Source: CASPLG01 sp965120375
Lineage (GTDB): Bacteria; Bacillota; Clostridia; Oscillospirales; Acutalibacteraceae
DNA: 64,000 nucleotides
NCBI GenBank assembly: GCA_965120375.1
Contig: CBCPMW010000014.1
Span: forward strand, 62,001 to 126,000
Direction of reading: 5' to 3'
The translations under genes were made by a program, and so were the position numbers. Under the pieces are notes generated by a model. That model ran no database searches, had not been told where the DNA came from, and saw nothing but the letters and a program-made list of their open reading frames with translations. Within the stretch, counting starts at the first letter, position 1, and the number at the start of each line of letters is the position of its first letter. Below, piece by piece: positions 1-9,066 of the stretch.

Positions 1-11
1 GCACCATTTGG

Positions 12-87
12 GCGGATGTAGCTCACCTGGTAGAGCGCCACCTTGCCAAGGTGGAGGTAGCGAGTTCGAGCCTCGTCATCCGCTCCA
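12..87 (+). tRNA. tRNA-Gly (GCC)
   Basis: Cloverleaf with acceptor arms GCGGATG and CATCCGC, anticodon GCC at 45-47, a GTTCGAG T-loop region and an encoded CCA end at 85-87. It is followed 12 bases later by a tRNA-Cys gene on the same strand, so the two are probably one transcript. Confidence 0.96.
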
Positions 88-99
88 TTTGTGTGTTAC

Positions 100-174
<75 letters not shown>

Positions 175-426
175 GACGCGAATGGAGTGTGTTATTTTTT
201 ATCAGAGATTGCCCTTGTGTTCCTAAGGCTTTTTTGTTGTTGGCTTAAATTTTGGTGTAGTGTGTTTCGGTGTAAGCCTGGTGGTTTTGGTAGGGATATA
301 GAATCGGTCAGTATTCTGTTTGTGGTATTTAGTTTGAAAAGGATATTGTGTTAAAGTTGGGTTTTTGTTGGTTTAGAGTTTTTTCGAGGGGGAAGTTAGG
401 TTTATTATGAGGGGAGAAAACTCATA

Positions 427-1020
427 TTGAAAAGGACGAATAAAGGAATTTTATTTGTTTTGTCTGGTCCGTCGGGAATAGGAAAGGGTACGGTTGTTAG
501 ATGTCTTGCGGAGAGAACAAAAAATCTTGTACTGTCGACGTCTGTGACGACTAGGAGCCCTAGGGTTGGTGAGAAAGACGGTGTCGATTACTTTTTTCGC
601 ACAAGGGAAGAGTTTGACAAAATGGTGAAAAATTCTGAGTTTTTAGAGTACGCTGAATATTGTGGTAATTTTTATGGAACACCGAAGTCGAATTTGTTTA
701 GTTTGATCAATGATGGGAAGGATGTTTTACTGGAAATAGAGGTTAAAGGTGGGTCTCTGGTAAAGAGCCGGTTTCCAGGGTCGGTTACTATTTTTGTTTT
801 GCCTCCGTCTATGGATATTTTGAGGAGGAGGCTTATGGATCGCGGGTCAGAGAGTCAAGAAGCGGTTGAAAACAGACTCAGAAAGGCAGAAAAAGAGATT
901 AGTTTTGCTCCGAGTTATGACTATATTGTTACGAATGATTGTCTGAGTAAATGTGTGGATGATGTTGTTGAAATTATACATGTTGAACATATGAAATCCA
1001 AGAATTGTAGCATTTTTTAG
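427..1020 (+). CDS. gmk: Guanylate kinase
   Basis: Converts GMP and ATP to GDP and ADP in the cytoplasm, an essential step of guanine nucleotide supply. The 197-residue product has the P-loop GPSGIGKG near residue 14 and the GMP-binding segment around TTRSPRVGEKDGVDYFF, and matches the usual family length of about 200. The start is TTG at 427, placed 10 bases after a GAGGGGAG ribosome binding site at 409-416. It heads a gmk-rpoZ-priA-def-fmt cluster as in other Firmicutes; coaBC, often found in this cluster, is absent. Identity is secure. Confidence 0.95.
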   Translation: MKRTNKGILFVLSGPSGIGKGTVVRCLAERTKNLVLSTSVTTRSPRVGEKDGVDYFFRTREEFDKMVKNSEFLEYAEYCGNFYGTPKSNLFSLINDGKDVLLEIEVKGGSLVKSRFPGSVTIFVLPPSMDILRRRLMDRGSESQEAVENRLRKAEKEISFAPSYDYIVTNDCLSKCVDDVVEIIHVEHMKSKNCSIF

Positions 1021-1035
1021 GAAAAGGTGATATGA

Positions 1036-1242
1036 GTGGGCGAGGTTTTGTCGATTGATGATATGCTTAGTGGGAAAAAGAGTAAGTATGCTTTAGCTGT
1101 AGCGGTTGCGAAGAGGGCTAGAGAAATTACTGACGAGAAGTGTATGAGAGGCGAAATTATTGATGAAAAGCCTGTAAATATGGCTGTTAGAGAGTTTAAG
1201 GAGCATAAATACGATATTGTGGGTCCGGACTGTGACGTATAA
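1036..1242 (+). CDS. rpoZ: RNA polymerase omega subunit
   Basis: Small subunit that helps RNA polymerase assembly. The 68-residue protein shows the omega core 'SKYALAVAVAKRAREI', the segment that contacts the beta-prime subunit. The start is GTG at 1036, preceded by AAAAGGTGAT with good spacing; an ATG at 1032 lies in another frame and is quickly stopped. It lies 15 bases after gmk, as expected for this conserved pair. Identity rests on the core motif plus gene order. Confidence 0.92.
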   Translation: MGEVLSIDDMLSGKKSKYALAVAVAKRAREITDEKCMRGEIIDEKPVNMAVREFKEHKYDIVGPDCDV

Positions 1243-1278
1243 AAGTTTTAGCCTTGAGATGTTGATATATGGAAATTT

Positions 1279-3732
1279 TTGAAAGTTCAAATTACTAAAA
1301 TGGTCGTTAAAATAGCTGTAGATAAGGTAAGATATAGTTTCGATACTCTTTATTCGTACGAAGTTAAACAGTCTCTTCGTGATAAAGTTTTTATAGGTGC
1401 CAGGGTTATTGTACCGTTCGGGAATGCAAATAGTAAAAGAGTAGGAGTCATTTTAGAGATAGCAAAAATGAATGATCAAGACAGAGGGCTTAAAAGTATC
1501 TATGCTGTGGTTGATGAGAGTGCAGTTTTGACTGATGAGATGATGTTTCTAGCAGAGTCCATGAAAAAAAGTTGTTATTGTACATTTTTTGATGCAGTTA
1601 AGTCTATGGTTCCTTCTATTAGAAACTTAAGGTTTGAGAAAACGCTCAAATTGAGTGAAAAAATAAGTGATTTTTTTGAAAATGATCTAGGTGAGAAAGA
1701 AAAGTTTTTGGTCGCTTTGATTCGAGAAAATGGTGGGGAATTGAAGGGAAAAAAGCTGAAAGATCTAGAGAAAAATTATAAAAAGTTCATAAGTAAGCTG
1801 GAAACTATAGGAGTTTTATTTATTGATTATGTCGAAAAAAATGTTGTTAGAGAGAAAAAATTTAAGTATTTAAGGTTTAATGAAAGTTTCAGCTTTAAAC
1901 TGACAGAGAAGCAGAGAAATGTAGTTGATTTTGTAAGAAATAAAGGAAAAGCAACAGTAAAAGAGATAACTTATTTTACTGGTAGGTCGGAAAGTACCAT
2001 AAATACTTTGATTAAGAAGGGAATTTTAGAAAGTTTTGATCAGGAGACAGATTTTGAGCAAAGAGGAAACTGTTTTAAGACGGAAAAAAGAGAAATAAAT
2101 TTAACATCAGCTCAAAGCAAGGTGTATAATGATCTTAAGAGATTTTTAGATGAACAAGGGTATCACACGTCTTTAGTCAAGGGTATAACTGGCAGTGGAA
2201 AGACCATGGTTATTTTGCGTCTTGTTGATTCGGTGGTGGAGTCGGGGAAAAGTGTAATATTTATGTTGCCTGAAATTGCACTAACTGAACAGGTGATCTC
2301 GATATTTAGGGAACGATACGGGGAAAATATAGCTGTAATTCATAGTGCCCTTTCTGATAAGGAAAGACTAAAAGAATTTAACAGAATAAAAAATCGAGAA
2401 GTAAATATAGTTATAGGTACGAGAACGGCAGTTTTTGCTCCAGTTTCGAATCTCGGTCTTGTCGTTATAGATGAAGAGCACGAAACTACATATAAATCAG
2501 AAGCATCACCTAGATTTCACGCAAGAGACATTGCTATTTTAAGATGTAGATATAATAAGTGTATGCTTGTTTTAGCGTCAGCGACCCCTTCAGTTGAAAG
2601 TTACTTTTTAGCTAAATCGGGAGTATATTCTCTTAGCACTTTAAACTGTAGATATGGAACTGCTATTTTACCTAAAACAGAAATTATCGATATGAATACA
2701 GAAATTATAAACGGTAATACAACTATTTTCAGTCAAAGGTTAATAGATATGATAGAGGAAGAAATGAATAAAGGTAGACAATCTATTCTTCTTCTAAACA
2801 GGCGAGGATATAGTACGTTTGTTAGGTGTAAAGATTGTAGAGAGTCGATAATTTGTCCAAACTGTAACATAACATTAAACTATCATATAGCAAATTCGAG
2901 ACTTATGTGCCATTATTGTGGATATTCTGAGATTTATTCGGGCAAATGTCCAAAATGTCAAGGATTTAGTATGGTTTGCAGTGGCGTGGGGACTCAAAAA
3001 GCTGAAAAACAGATAAAAGAAATTTTCCCAAATTCAAGAGTTCTTCGTGTTGATGCCGATACAAAAGATTTAAACAGTGAATCAGAAAGTATGTTTAATA
3101 AATTTTCAGAAGGTAAGTATGATATAATGATTGGGACACAAATGGTTGCGAAAGGATTTAATTTTCCAAACGCTACTTTAGTTGGAGTTTTATCAGCTGA
3201 TCAAGCTTTATACGGTGGTGACTTTAGAAGTTACGAAAGAGCATTTTCGCTTATTACTCAAGTTGTAGGTCGCTGCGGTAGAGGAAAATATGAAGGGAAA
3301 GCTGTTATACAAACATTTACTCCGGAAAACCCAGTTATATATTTAGCTGCAAAGCAAAGTTATGAAGATTTTTATAAAGAGGAAATCGAAGTAAGAAAAG
3401 CAATGTTGTATCCACCTTTTTCTAGCATATGCTGTATAGGTTTTGTTGGTAAAATAGAAAAAAATGTTTTTTGCGTAAGTAAAGATTTTTTTGAAAAGCT
3501 TAAGAGTTTGGTTTCTGGAAAATTTAAAAATCTTCCTCTCAGGATATTTAAACCTTCTGCAGCTCTTGTAAGTAAAACTTGCGGAAATTATAGGTATAGA
3601 ATTATTTTAAAATGCAAAAATGACAAAGATTTCCGTAGAATGATGTCTGAGTTTATGGTATTATATGAGAAGGAAGCAAATTCAAAGGGAGTTAACGTCT
3701 TTGTTGATATGAATCCTAGTTTTATTGTTTAA
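1279..3732 (+). CDS. priA: Primosomal protein N' (replication restart helicase PriA)
   Basis: A 3'-to-5' DNA helicase that reloads the replisome at stalled forks. The 817-residue sequence has an N-terminal DNA-binding domain, a Walker A GITGSGKT near residue 302, a DEEH box near 398, a cluster of paired cysteines at about 517-560 that binds zinc (CKDC, CPNC, CHYC, CPKC), and a C-terminal helicase core containing the segment QVVGRCGRG. The start is uncertain: TTG at 1279 or ATG at 1300, which better fits the family N-terminus. Neither has a strong ribosome binding site. Confidence 0.94.
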   Translation: MKVQITKMVVKIAVDKVRYSFDTLYSYEVKQSLRDKVFIGARVIVPFGNANSKRVGVILEIAKMNDQDRGLKSIYAVVDESAVLTDEMMFLAESMKKSCYCTFFDAVKSMVPSIRNLRFEKTLKLSEKISDFFENDLGEKEKFLVALIRENGGELKGKKLKDLEKNYKKFISKLETIGVLFIDYVEKNVVREKKFKYLRFNESFSFKLTEKQRNVVDFVRNKGKATVKEITYFTGRSESTINTLIKKGILESFDQETDFEQRGNCFKTEKREINLTSAQSKVYNDLKRFLDEQGYHTSLVKGITGSGKTMVILRLVDSVVESGKSVIFMLPEIALTEQVISIFRERYGENIAVIHSALSDKERLKEFNRIKNREVNIVIGTRTAVFAPVSNLGLVVIDEEHETTYKSEASPRFHARDIAILRCRYNKCMLVLASATPSVESYFLAKSGVYSLSTLNCRYGTAILPKTEIIDMNTEIINGNTTIFSQRLIDMIEEEMNKGRQSILLLNRRGYSTFVRCKDCRESIICPNCNITLNYHIANSRLMCHYCGYSEIYSGKCPKCQGFSMVCSGVGTQKAEKQIKEIFPNSRVLRVDADTKDLNSESESMFNKFSEGKYDIMIGTQMVAKGFNFPNATLVGVLSADQALYGGDFRSYERAFSLITQVVGRCGRGKYEGKAVIQTFTPENPVIYLAAKQSYEDFYKEEIEVRKAMLYPPFSSICCIGFVGKIEKNVFCVSKDFFEKLKSLVSGKFKNLPLRIFKPSAALVSKTCGNYRYRIILKCKNDKDFRRMMSEFMVLYEKEANSKGVNVFVDMNPSFIV

Positions 3733-3749
3733 TAAAGGATGTGAGAGAT

Positions 3750-4193
3750 ATGGCTCTTAGAAGTATAGTTACAGATGGGGATCCAGTGCTCAAGAAAAAG
3801 TGCCGAGAAGTTACTGAATTTGATGACAGGTTAGGCCAATTACTGGATGATATGGCCGAAACTATGTATAATGCTAAAGGGGTAGGCCTTGCAGCTTCTC
3901 AGATTGGGGTACTTAGACGTGTGGCAGTTGTCGATGTGGGTGATGGTTTGATAGAACTTGTAAATCCGGTTATTACAGAGACAGATGGTGAGCAGAAAAC
4001 TCCGGAAGCGTGCTTGTCTTTTCCAGGAAGAAGTGCAATAACTTTGCGTCCCAGATTTGTAAAAGTAAAAGCGCAAGACAGAAATGGTCAGTATTTTGAA
4101 ATGTCAGCTCAAAACTTAAAAGCAAAAGCTTTTTGCCACGAAATAGATCATTTAGATGGGATATCTTTTTTGGAAAGAGCAGTTTTGGGATAA
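3750..4193 (+). CDS. def: Peptide deformylase (active-type copy)
   Basis: Removes the formyl group from the initiator methionine of new proteins. All three family motifs are present: GVGLAASQIG, EACLSFPG with the metal-binding cysteine, and HEIDHLDG with the two metal-binding histidines and the catalytic glutamate. The start is ATG 3750, eight bases after AAAGGATGTGAG; the upstream in-frame GTG at 3741 sits too close to the AAAGGA site. At 147 residues it has normal length. A second, degenerate copy follows immediately and fmt comes next, so the formylation and deformylation genes are together. Confidence 0.95.
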   Translation: MALRSIVTDGDPVLKKKCREVTEFDDRLGQLLDDMAETMYNAKGVGLAASQIGVLRRVAVVDVGDGLIELVNPVITETDGEQKTPEACLSFPGRSAITLRPRFVKVKAQDRNGQYFEMSAQNLKAKAFCHEIDHLDGISFLERAVLG

Positions 4194-4253
4194 GTATGGA
4201 AAAAGATTGATTTTCTTTATAAAAAAATTAGTTTAAGCGGGAGAAAAGAGTAA

Positions 4254-4706
4254 ATGGGTATAAGAAATGTGGTGTTTGAAGGGGACCCAATACTGCTTAA
4301 AAAGTGCAGGGATGTTACTGAGTTTGGAGAGCATCTAGGAATGCTTTTAGACGATTTAAGGGAGACAATGGATTCACTGAATGCATACGGAATTTCTGGG
4401 CCACATGTCGGAATACTTAGACGAATAGTAACTCTAAGATTAAAAGATAAACTTATAGAGGTAGTAAACCCGGAAATTGTAAAAAGGGAAGGAATTCAGA
4501 TAAAATTTGAATCTAGTGTTTCCAGCCCCGGGCAAAGAATAAAAACAGTAAGGCCTATGGATGTGGTAGTGCGAGGTAACGATAGGTATGGCAATATAAT
4601 TGAAGTTTGTGCAAAAGGTTTAATGGCGATGGTTTTGTGCCAGGGAATTGATCAGACTAATGGAATTTTTTTCAAATCTAGTGCAGCGTCAATTTTTGGA
4701 TATTAA
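4254..4706 (+). CDS. Peptide deformylase-like protein lacking all catalytic ligands
   Basis: A 150-residue intact open frame clearly related to the preceding def gene: both begin with a GDP(V/I)L.KKCR.VTEF pattern and share the same length. The three deformylase motifs have decayed. GxGLAAxQ reads ISGPHVG, EAC(L)S reads ESSVS without cysteine, and HEIDH reads QGIDQ, so the metal-binding Cys, His and His and the catalytic Glu are all gone. The reading frame is uninterrupted and has its own ribosome binding site (GGGAGAAAAGAG), which argues against a recently dead gene. It cannot work as a metal-dependent deformylase; its role is unknown. A young pseudogene is the alternative. Confidence 0.85.
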   Translation: MGIRNVVFEGDPILLKKCRDVTEFGEHLGMLLDDLRETMDSLNAYGISGPHVGILRRIVTLRLKDKLIEVVNPEIVKREGIQIKFESSVSSPGQRIKTVRPMDVVVRGNDRYGNIIEVCAKGLMAMVLCQGIDQTNGIFFKSSAASIFGY

Positions 4707-4737
4707 CGAATCTAGAAGTTTTTAGAGGTGGTTAGCT

Positions 4738-5667
4738 TTGCGTGTTGTTTTTATGGGAACGCCCGACTTTGCAAACAGTTCTCTTAAAGAGTTAATTAAG
4801 GAAAACTACGAAGTAGTTGCAGTTTTTGCTCAGCCAGATAAATTAGTTGGACGAAAACAGATATTAACTATGCCAGTGACAAAAATTACAGCGAATGAAA
4901 ACGGCATTCCAGTTTATCAGATAAAAAGTCTAAAAACATCTGAAGCTGAAGAGATAATAAAAGAACTTAGTCCAGACGTTATAACTGTAGTAGCTTACGG
5001 AAAGATTTTGCCAAAAAATATTATTGATATTCCTAAATTTGGCTGTGTAAATGTTCACGGATCTGTTTTACCAAAATACCGCGGAGCGGCTCCAATTCAG
5101 TGGAGTATAATAAATGGAGACACTGAAACTGGAGTTACAACGATGCTTATAAATGAGGGACTCGACACAGGAGACGTACTGCTTTCTGAAAAAATAAAGA
5201 TAAATGAAGATGATACATCTGGGGATCTTTTTTTAAAGATGGCAGATGTAGGGTCAAAACTTTTAGTGAAAACTTTAAGAGGGCTGGAAGAGAGGTCGAT
5301 AATTCCTAAAAAGCAGGGAAAGTGTACTTTTTTTGCTCCCGAACTTGATAAATCAATGGCGCTTGTTGATTTTAAGAAGACAGCAAAAGAAATTAATAAT
5401 TTAGTAAGAGGGCTAAATCCTTGGCCCGTAGCATATACTAAAATTAATAATAAAAACTTGAAAATTTATAAATCGAAAGTGATACAAAATATAAGCGGAA
5501 TACCCGGTCAAATTTTAAGTTTAGATCCTTTTATAGTTGCGTGTGGGGACGATGATGCTTTAGAATTAAAAGAAGTTCAGATAGAGGGTAAAAAAAGAAT
5601 GGATAGCAAAGCATTTGTTAGAGGATTTAAGTTTAAGGAAGGAATAATTTTAGGGGGAGAAGGCTAA
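4738..5667 (+). CDS. fmt: Methionyl-tRNA formyltransferase
   Basis: Formylates initiator Met-tRNA with 10-formyl-tetrahydrofolate to start protein synthesis. The 309-residue protein has the N-terminal MGTPDFA strand, the formyl-transfer motif VNVHGSVLPKYRGAAPIQW and a C-terminal OB-type domain. The start is TTG at 4738, with AGAGGTGG at 4724-4731. Its stop overlaps the ATG of the next gene by one base (TAATG), which indicates translational coupling. The formyl donor would depend on folate enzymes such as FolD, encoded elsewhere in this window. Confidence 0.95.
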   Translation: MRVVFMGTPDFANSSLKELIKENYEVVAVFAQPDKLVGRKQILTMPVTKITANENGIPVYQIKSLKTSEAEEIIKELSPDVITVVAYGKILPKNIIDIPKFGCVNVHGSVLPKYRGAAPIQWSIINGDTETGVTTMLINEGLDTGDVLLSEKIKINEDDTSGDLFLKMADVGSKLLVKTLRGLEERSIIPKKQGKCTFFAPELDKSMALVDFKKTAKEINNLVRGLNPWPVAYTKINNKNLKIYKSKVIQNISGIPGQILSLDPFIVACGDDDALELKEVQIEGKKRMDSKAFVRGFKFKEGIILGGEG

Positions 5668-6365
5668 TGTATGGGTTTTATTATTACGACTATACCTACT
5701 TTTTGTATGTGATTATAACAATGGCGGCTTCTATGTATGCCCATTTCAGGGTCCAAAGTGCGTTTAATAAATATTCAAAAATTTTTTGCGAAAAAGGGTT
5801 AACTGGAGCAGATGCAGCAAAGGAAGTTTTGGCAAATGGTTCTGTTTCAGGAGTTTCTATCGGGAAAGTAGGTGGTTATCTAAGCGATCATTTTGATCCC
5901 AGAAACAACAGCATAAGTCTTTCAGAGAGTGTTTATTCAAGCAATTCTATTTCAGCTATTGGAGTTGCAGCTCACGAAGCAGGTCACGCAGTTCAACATG
6001 CAAGGGGATACATGCCTATAAAAATTCGACAAGCTTTAGTTCCGGTTACTCAATTTGGGTCTGGCATTTCGGTTCCTTTAATACTTTTGGGGCTTTTGCT
6101 TCCAGTTCAGTATAGTTTCATAGTAAATATAGGAATATTTTTGTTTAGTTTAGCAGTTTTGTTTCAGCTCGTTACTCTTCCTGTTGAATTTGATGCAAGT
6201 AGTAGAGCACTTGATGCATTAAAAAGTACAGAAATTTTAAGTGATAAAGAACTCAAAGGAGCTAAAAAAGTTTTAGATGCAGCGGCATTGACTTATGTAG
6301 CAGCAGCATTTACCTCGGTTATGTCACTTATTCGTTTGCTTCTGATAGCAAGGCGTAGAAGATAA
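5667..6365 (+). CDS. YugP-type membrane zinc metallopeptidase
   Basis: The 232-residue membrane protein has an HEAGHAVQH zinc-protease motif near residue 107 and several hydrophobic segments: one at the N-terminus, two around residues 125-170 and one near the C-terminus. This matches the Bacillus YugP / Zn_peptidase_2 family, whose substrates are not known to me. It is coupled to fmt by a one-base overlap. In related Clostridia this gene often sits between fmt and rsmB; no rsmB follows here. Confidence 0.85.
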   Translation: MYGFYYYDYTYFLYVIITMAASMYAHFRVQSAFNKYSKIFCEKGLTGADAAKEVLANGSVSGVSIGKVGGYLSDHFDPRNNSISLSESVYSSNSISAIGVAAHEAGHAVQHARGYMPIKIRQALVPVTQFGSGISVPLILLGLLLPVQYSFIVNIGIFLFSLAVLFQLVTLPVEFDASSRALDALKSTEILSDKELKGAKKVLDAAALTYVAAAFTSVMSLIRLLLIARRRR

Positions 6366-6520
6366 GATTTAAGTTGTAGAGCTAAATTTGGAAATTTCTA
6401 AGTAATATATATGTTTAAAACCAAAATCGATTCATATGTTTGAAAAGTATTAGTTTGCTGGTCGAATTTTTAATTTAAGAAGAGCTTTTAGTCCAGAAGA
6501 AATGAGATTTTTAATTAGAA

Positions 6521-6565
6521 AAAACTTTTTCCTGTATCTATGCTTGAGATATAGGAGGAAGTTTT
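6521..6565 (+). terminator. Long AU-rich hairpin, possible terminator or attenuator
   Basis: The arms 6521-6539 and 6547-6565 pair over 19 bases, with three G-U wobbles and a seven-base loop. The right arm contains AGGAGG, which the stem would mask. Only a weak T-rich stretch follows. It lies in the gap between the protease gene and the glycosyltransferase gene at 6611. Confidence 0.4.
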
Positions 6566-6610
6566 ATATAATTCTTTAGTGAATTTAAGGTTTACCTGGA
6601 GGAACTATTT

Positions 6611-7855
6611 ATGAAAATTATAGTTTTGTCCGCAACGACCGGTGGTGGACATATGAGAGCGGCAGAAGCAATAAAAAGCTATTTGTCCAGTTTTGGTAGC
6701 GATGTTTTAGTTTTAGATACGATCGAATACATAAACCCGATTTTGAACAGAACGATAACTGAAGGGTATGAATATTTAGCAAAAAAAAGGCCAAATATCT
6801 ATAAAGTGATGTATGAAACTACAAATAAAAAGAAAATTACACGAGCAATTACAAAAATAAATAGTTTAATCAGCAAAAAACTGATCCCTTTAATCAATGA
6901 TTATAAACCGGACATAGTCATAACTACTCATCCATTTTCTACAGAAATGGTTTCAAAACTTAAATCAGAAAAACTAGTAAACATTCCGATAATTTGTATC
7001 ATGACCGATTATGCTCCCCACAGAACGTGGATTAATGACGATGTGGATGCGTATGTGGTTGCGAATGAAGAAATGATAGAAGGTATGTACGATATGGGAG
7101 TACCTCATTTTAAAATATATCCATACGGTATCCCAATAGATGGGGGATTTTATGCAAAAAAAGATAAAGCAATAGTTCTAAGGCAAATGGGTCTAGACCC
7201 CTCTATTCTGACAATTTTAATTATGGCGGGGAGTTTCGGTGTAAAAAATATACTTGAAATCTATAAAGAAATTTTAGACATCTCAATTAATTTTCAAATT
7301 ATAGTTATAACTGGACGAAATGAAGAGCTTTATGATTCTATAGAGCAAATTGTACACGGAACGAAGGTGAAGGGAACTTTTCTTGAAAGTGTAAAAAATT
7401 TAGTTTTTTCCTTAAAAGAAAATATATTTAAGAGAAAAGAAAACAAAAAATCTGATAAATCTAGCAGTAAAAAAAATAAATTCAGAGATATTCATCGTGC
7501 AAATACAAGAATAATTTATTTTACTAGTGAAGTTGATAAGTATATGAAAACAGCGGATTTAATAATAACAAAACCGGGAGGACTCACTATTACAGAAGCA
7601 CTTGCATGTAATATTCCAATGGCGATTTTTGATGCAATACCAGGGCAAGAAGATGAAAACGCTGATTTTTTAGTAAGCAAAAATATGGCCATAAGGTTAG
7701 AAAAAGGTGAAAAAGGAGCAAAATCAATAAAGGATTTACTAGAATGTTCAGGGAAATTGGAATCTATGAAGTCATCATGTAAAACGTTTGATAAATCCGA
7801 TTCACTTAAAAAGATAAAAAATTTAATTGAAAGAATTTACAAAAATTCAAAGTAA
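6611..7855 (+). CDS. Diacylglycerol/MGDG-synthase-type glycosyltransferase
   Basis: Likely transfers sugar from a UDP-sugar onto diacylglycerol to make membrane glycolipids or the lipoteichoic acid anchor. The 414-residue sequence opens with the MGDG-synthase signature 'SATTGGGHMRAAEAI' and carries a GT-B nucleotide-binding region near its C-terminus (ITKPGGLTITEALACN). Between the two halves lies a lysine- and serine-rich insert around residues 270-295. The start is ATG 6611 behind GGAGGA. The family includes Bacillus UgtP; the precise sugar is not readable. Confidence 0.82.
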   Translation: MKIIVLSATTGGGHMRAAEAIKSYLSSFGSDVLVLDTIEYINPILNRTITEGYEYLAKKRPNIYKVMYETTNKKKITRAITKINSLISKKLIPLINDYKPDIVITTHPFSTEMVSKLKSEKLVNIPIICIMTDYAPHRTWINDDVDAYVVANEEMIEGMYDMGVPHFKIYPYGIPIDGGFYAKKDKAIVLRQMGLDPSILTILIMAGSFGVKNILEIYKEILDISINFQIIVITGRNEELYDSIEQIVHGTKVKGTFLESVKNLVFSLKENIFKRKENKKSDKSSSKKNKFRDIHRANTRIIYFTSEVDKYMKTADLIITKPGGLTITEALACNIPMAIFDAIPGQEDENADFLVSKNMAIRLEKGEKGAKSIKDLLECSGKLESMKSSCKTFDKSDSLKKIKNLIERIYKNSK

Positions 7856-7953
7856 AAAATTTAAGAAAAATTAGTTTGTTTGAAAATGTTTATTATGCAT
7901 GTTAGAATGTTCGGTGTAGATTAGAATCGGGTTTTAGATAGAGGTGGCGGTAA

Positions 7954-9027
7954 TTGGAAGAAGAAATTAAACAGAAGGGGAAAGCTTACGTTCCATTATT
8001 TTTTTTGATGGTATTTATAGTTATTTGTATTGTTATAGGTTATATTTTACTCGAACAAAAAGATAAATCGTTTACAAGTACATCTATGGGAATGGGAGTT
8101 CAAGTGCATCAGATGATTTGTGGAAGTGACGCACAAGAAGCCGTTAAAAAAGTTAAAGAAAAAATAGAAGAACTGGAAAATAAAATTTCATATGATATTT
8201 CTGAATCCGATATAGATAGGATTAACAGTGGAGCTGGTGAAAAATGGATAAAAACCAGCAAAGAAACTTTGGACGCTCTTGATAAATTTATGAATATCTC
8301 GAAAAAAAGTAAAATGACACTCGATCCGACAGTTTTACCACTTGTTTCTATATGGGGATTTGACCTTAATATGGTAAAAAATCCGGATCAAGAAGCAATA
8401 ACAAGCGCGATAGAAAATATTGATTATCGGGAAATAAAGATAAATTACGATGTAGGTCGTGTAAAGATCAATAATAAAAATAGTTCTATAACTTTGAAAC
8501 AAATTGAAAAAGGCATAGCTTGTAGTGCAGCAATTGAAATATATAAAGGACTTAGGATTGATTATGGAGTTGTATCGGTAGGTGGAACTGTAGGTGTTTT
8601 TGGGGAAAAACCAGATAATTCCCTTTGGAAAATATCAGTTATGGATCCGTTTGTCTGGGAAAAAGAAGACACAAGGGTAGCCCATTTAAAAATAGAAGAT
8701 GGATATGTCTCAACATTCGGGCTTAGTCTGGATAAAGTAAATATAAATGGTACCCAAAAAAATAAAATTTTAGATATTAGAACTGGGTATCCACCTGAAA
8801 ATGATATAGCACTTGTAAGTGTAATTCATAGTGATGCAGTTGTGGCAAATGCTTTGTCTCAAGTTTGCTGTATTTTAAATAAAGAAGAATCTATCGAAAT
8901 TTTAAACTATTACGGAGCGGAAGCTGTTTTTGTTTACGAAGATAAAAGCATATATGTTACCCCGAATCTGAAAGAAAGATTTAGTATTATTGATAATTCT
9001 TACATTTTAAAACAAGAAGATGTTTAG
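7954..9027 (+). CDS. ApbE-like (FAD:protein FMN transferase family) membrane-anchored protein
   Basis: The 357-residue protein has one N-terminal membrane helix (residues about 14-33) and an outside ApbE-type domain with recognisable DPTVLPLVSIWGF, VVSVGGTVGVFGE and ILDIRTGYP segments. True ApbE enzymes move FMN from FAD onto threonines of membrane flavoproteins. Several family positions are altered: the usual DxGGIAKG reads TLKQIEKG, and the metal-binding ADALATA reads ANALSQV, replacing Asp by Asn and Thr by Gln. Activity is therefore doubtful. The start is TTG 7954 behind GAGGTGG. It stands alone, convergent with ruvX. Confidence 0.75.
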   Translation: MEEEIKQKGKAYVPLFFLMVFIVICIVIGYILLEQKDKSFTSTSMGMGVQVHQMICGSDAQEAVKKVKEKIEELENKISYDISESDIDRINSGAGEKWIKTSKETLDALDKFMNISKKSKMTLDPTVLPLVSIWGFDLNMVKNPDQEAITSAIENIDYREIKINYDVGRVKINNKNSSITLKQIEKGIACSAAIEIYKGLRIDYGVVSVGGTVGVFGEKPDNSLWKISVMDPFVWEKEDTRVAHLKIEDGYVSTFGLSLDKVNINGTQKNKILDIRTGYPPENDIALVSVIHSDAVVANALSQVCCILNKEESIEILNYYGAEAVFVYEDKSIYVTPNLKERFSIIDNSYILKQEDV

Positions 9028-9066
9028 TATTTTTGTAAAGGTTTATGGTTTAAATGTAAATGACTT

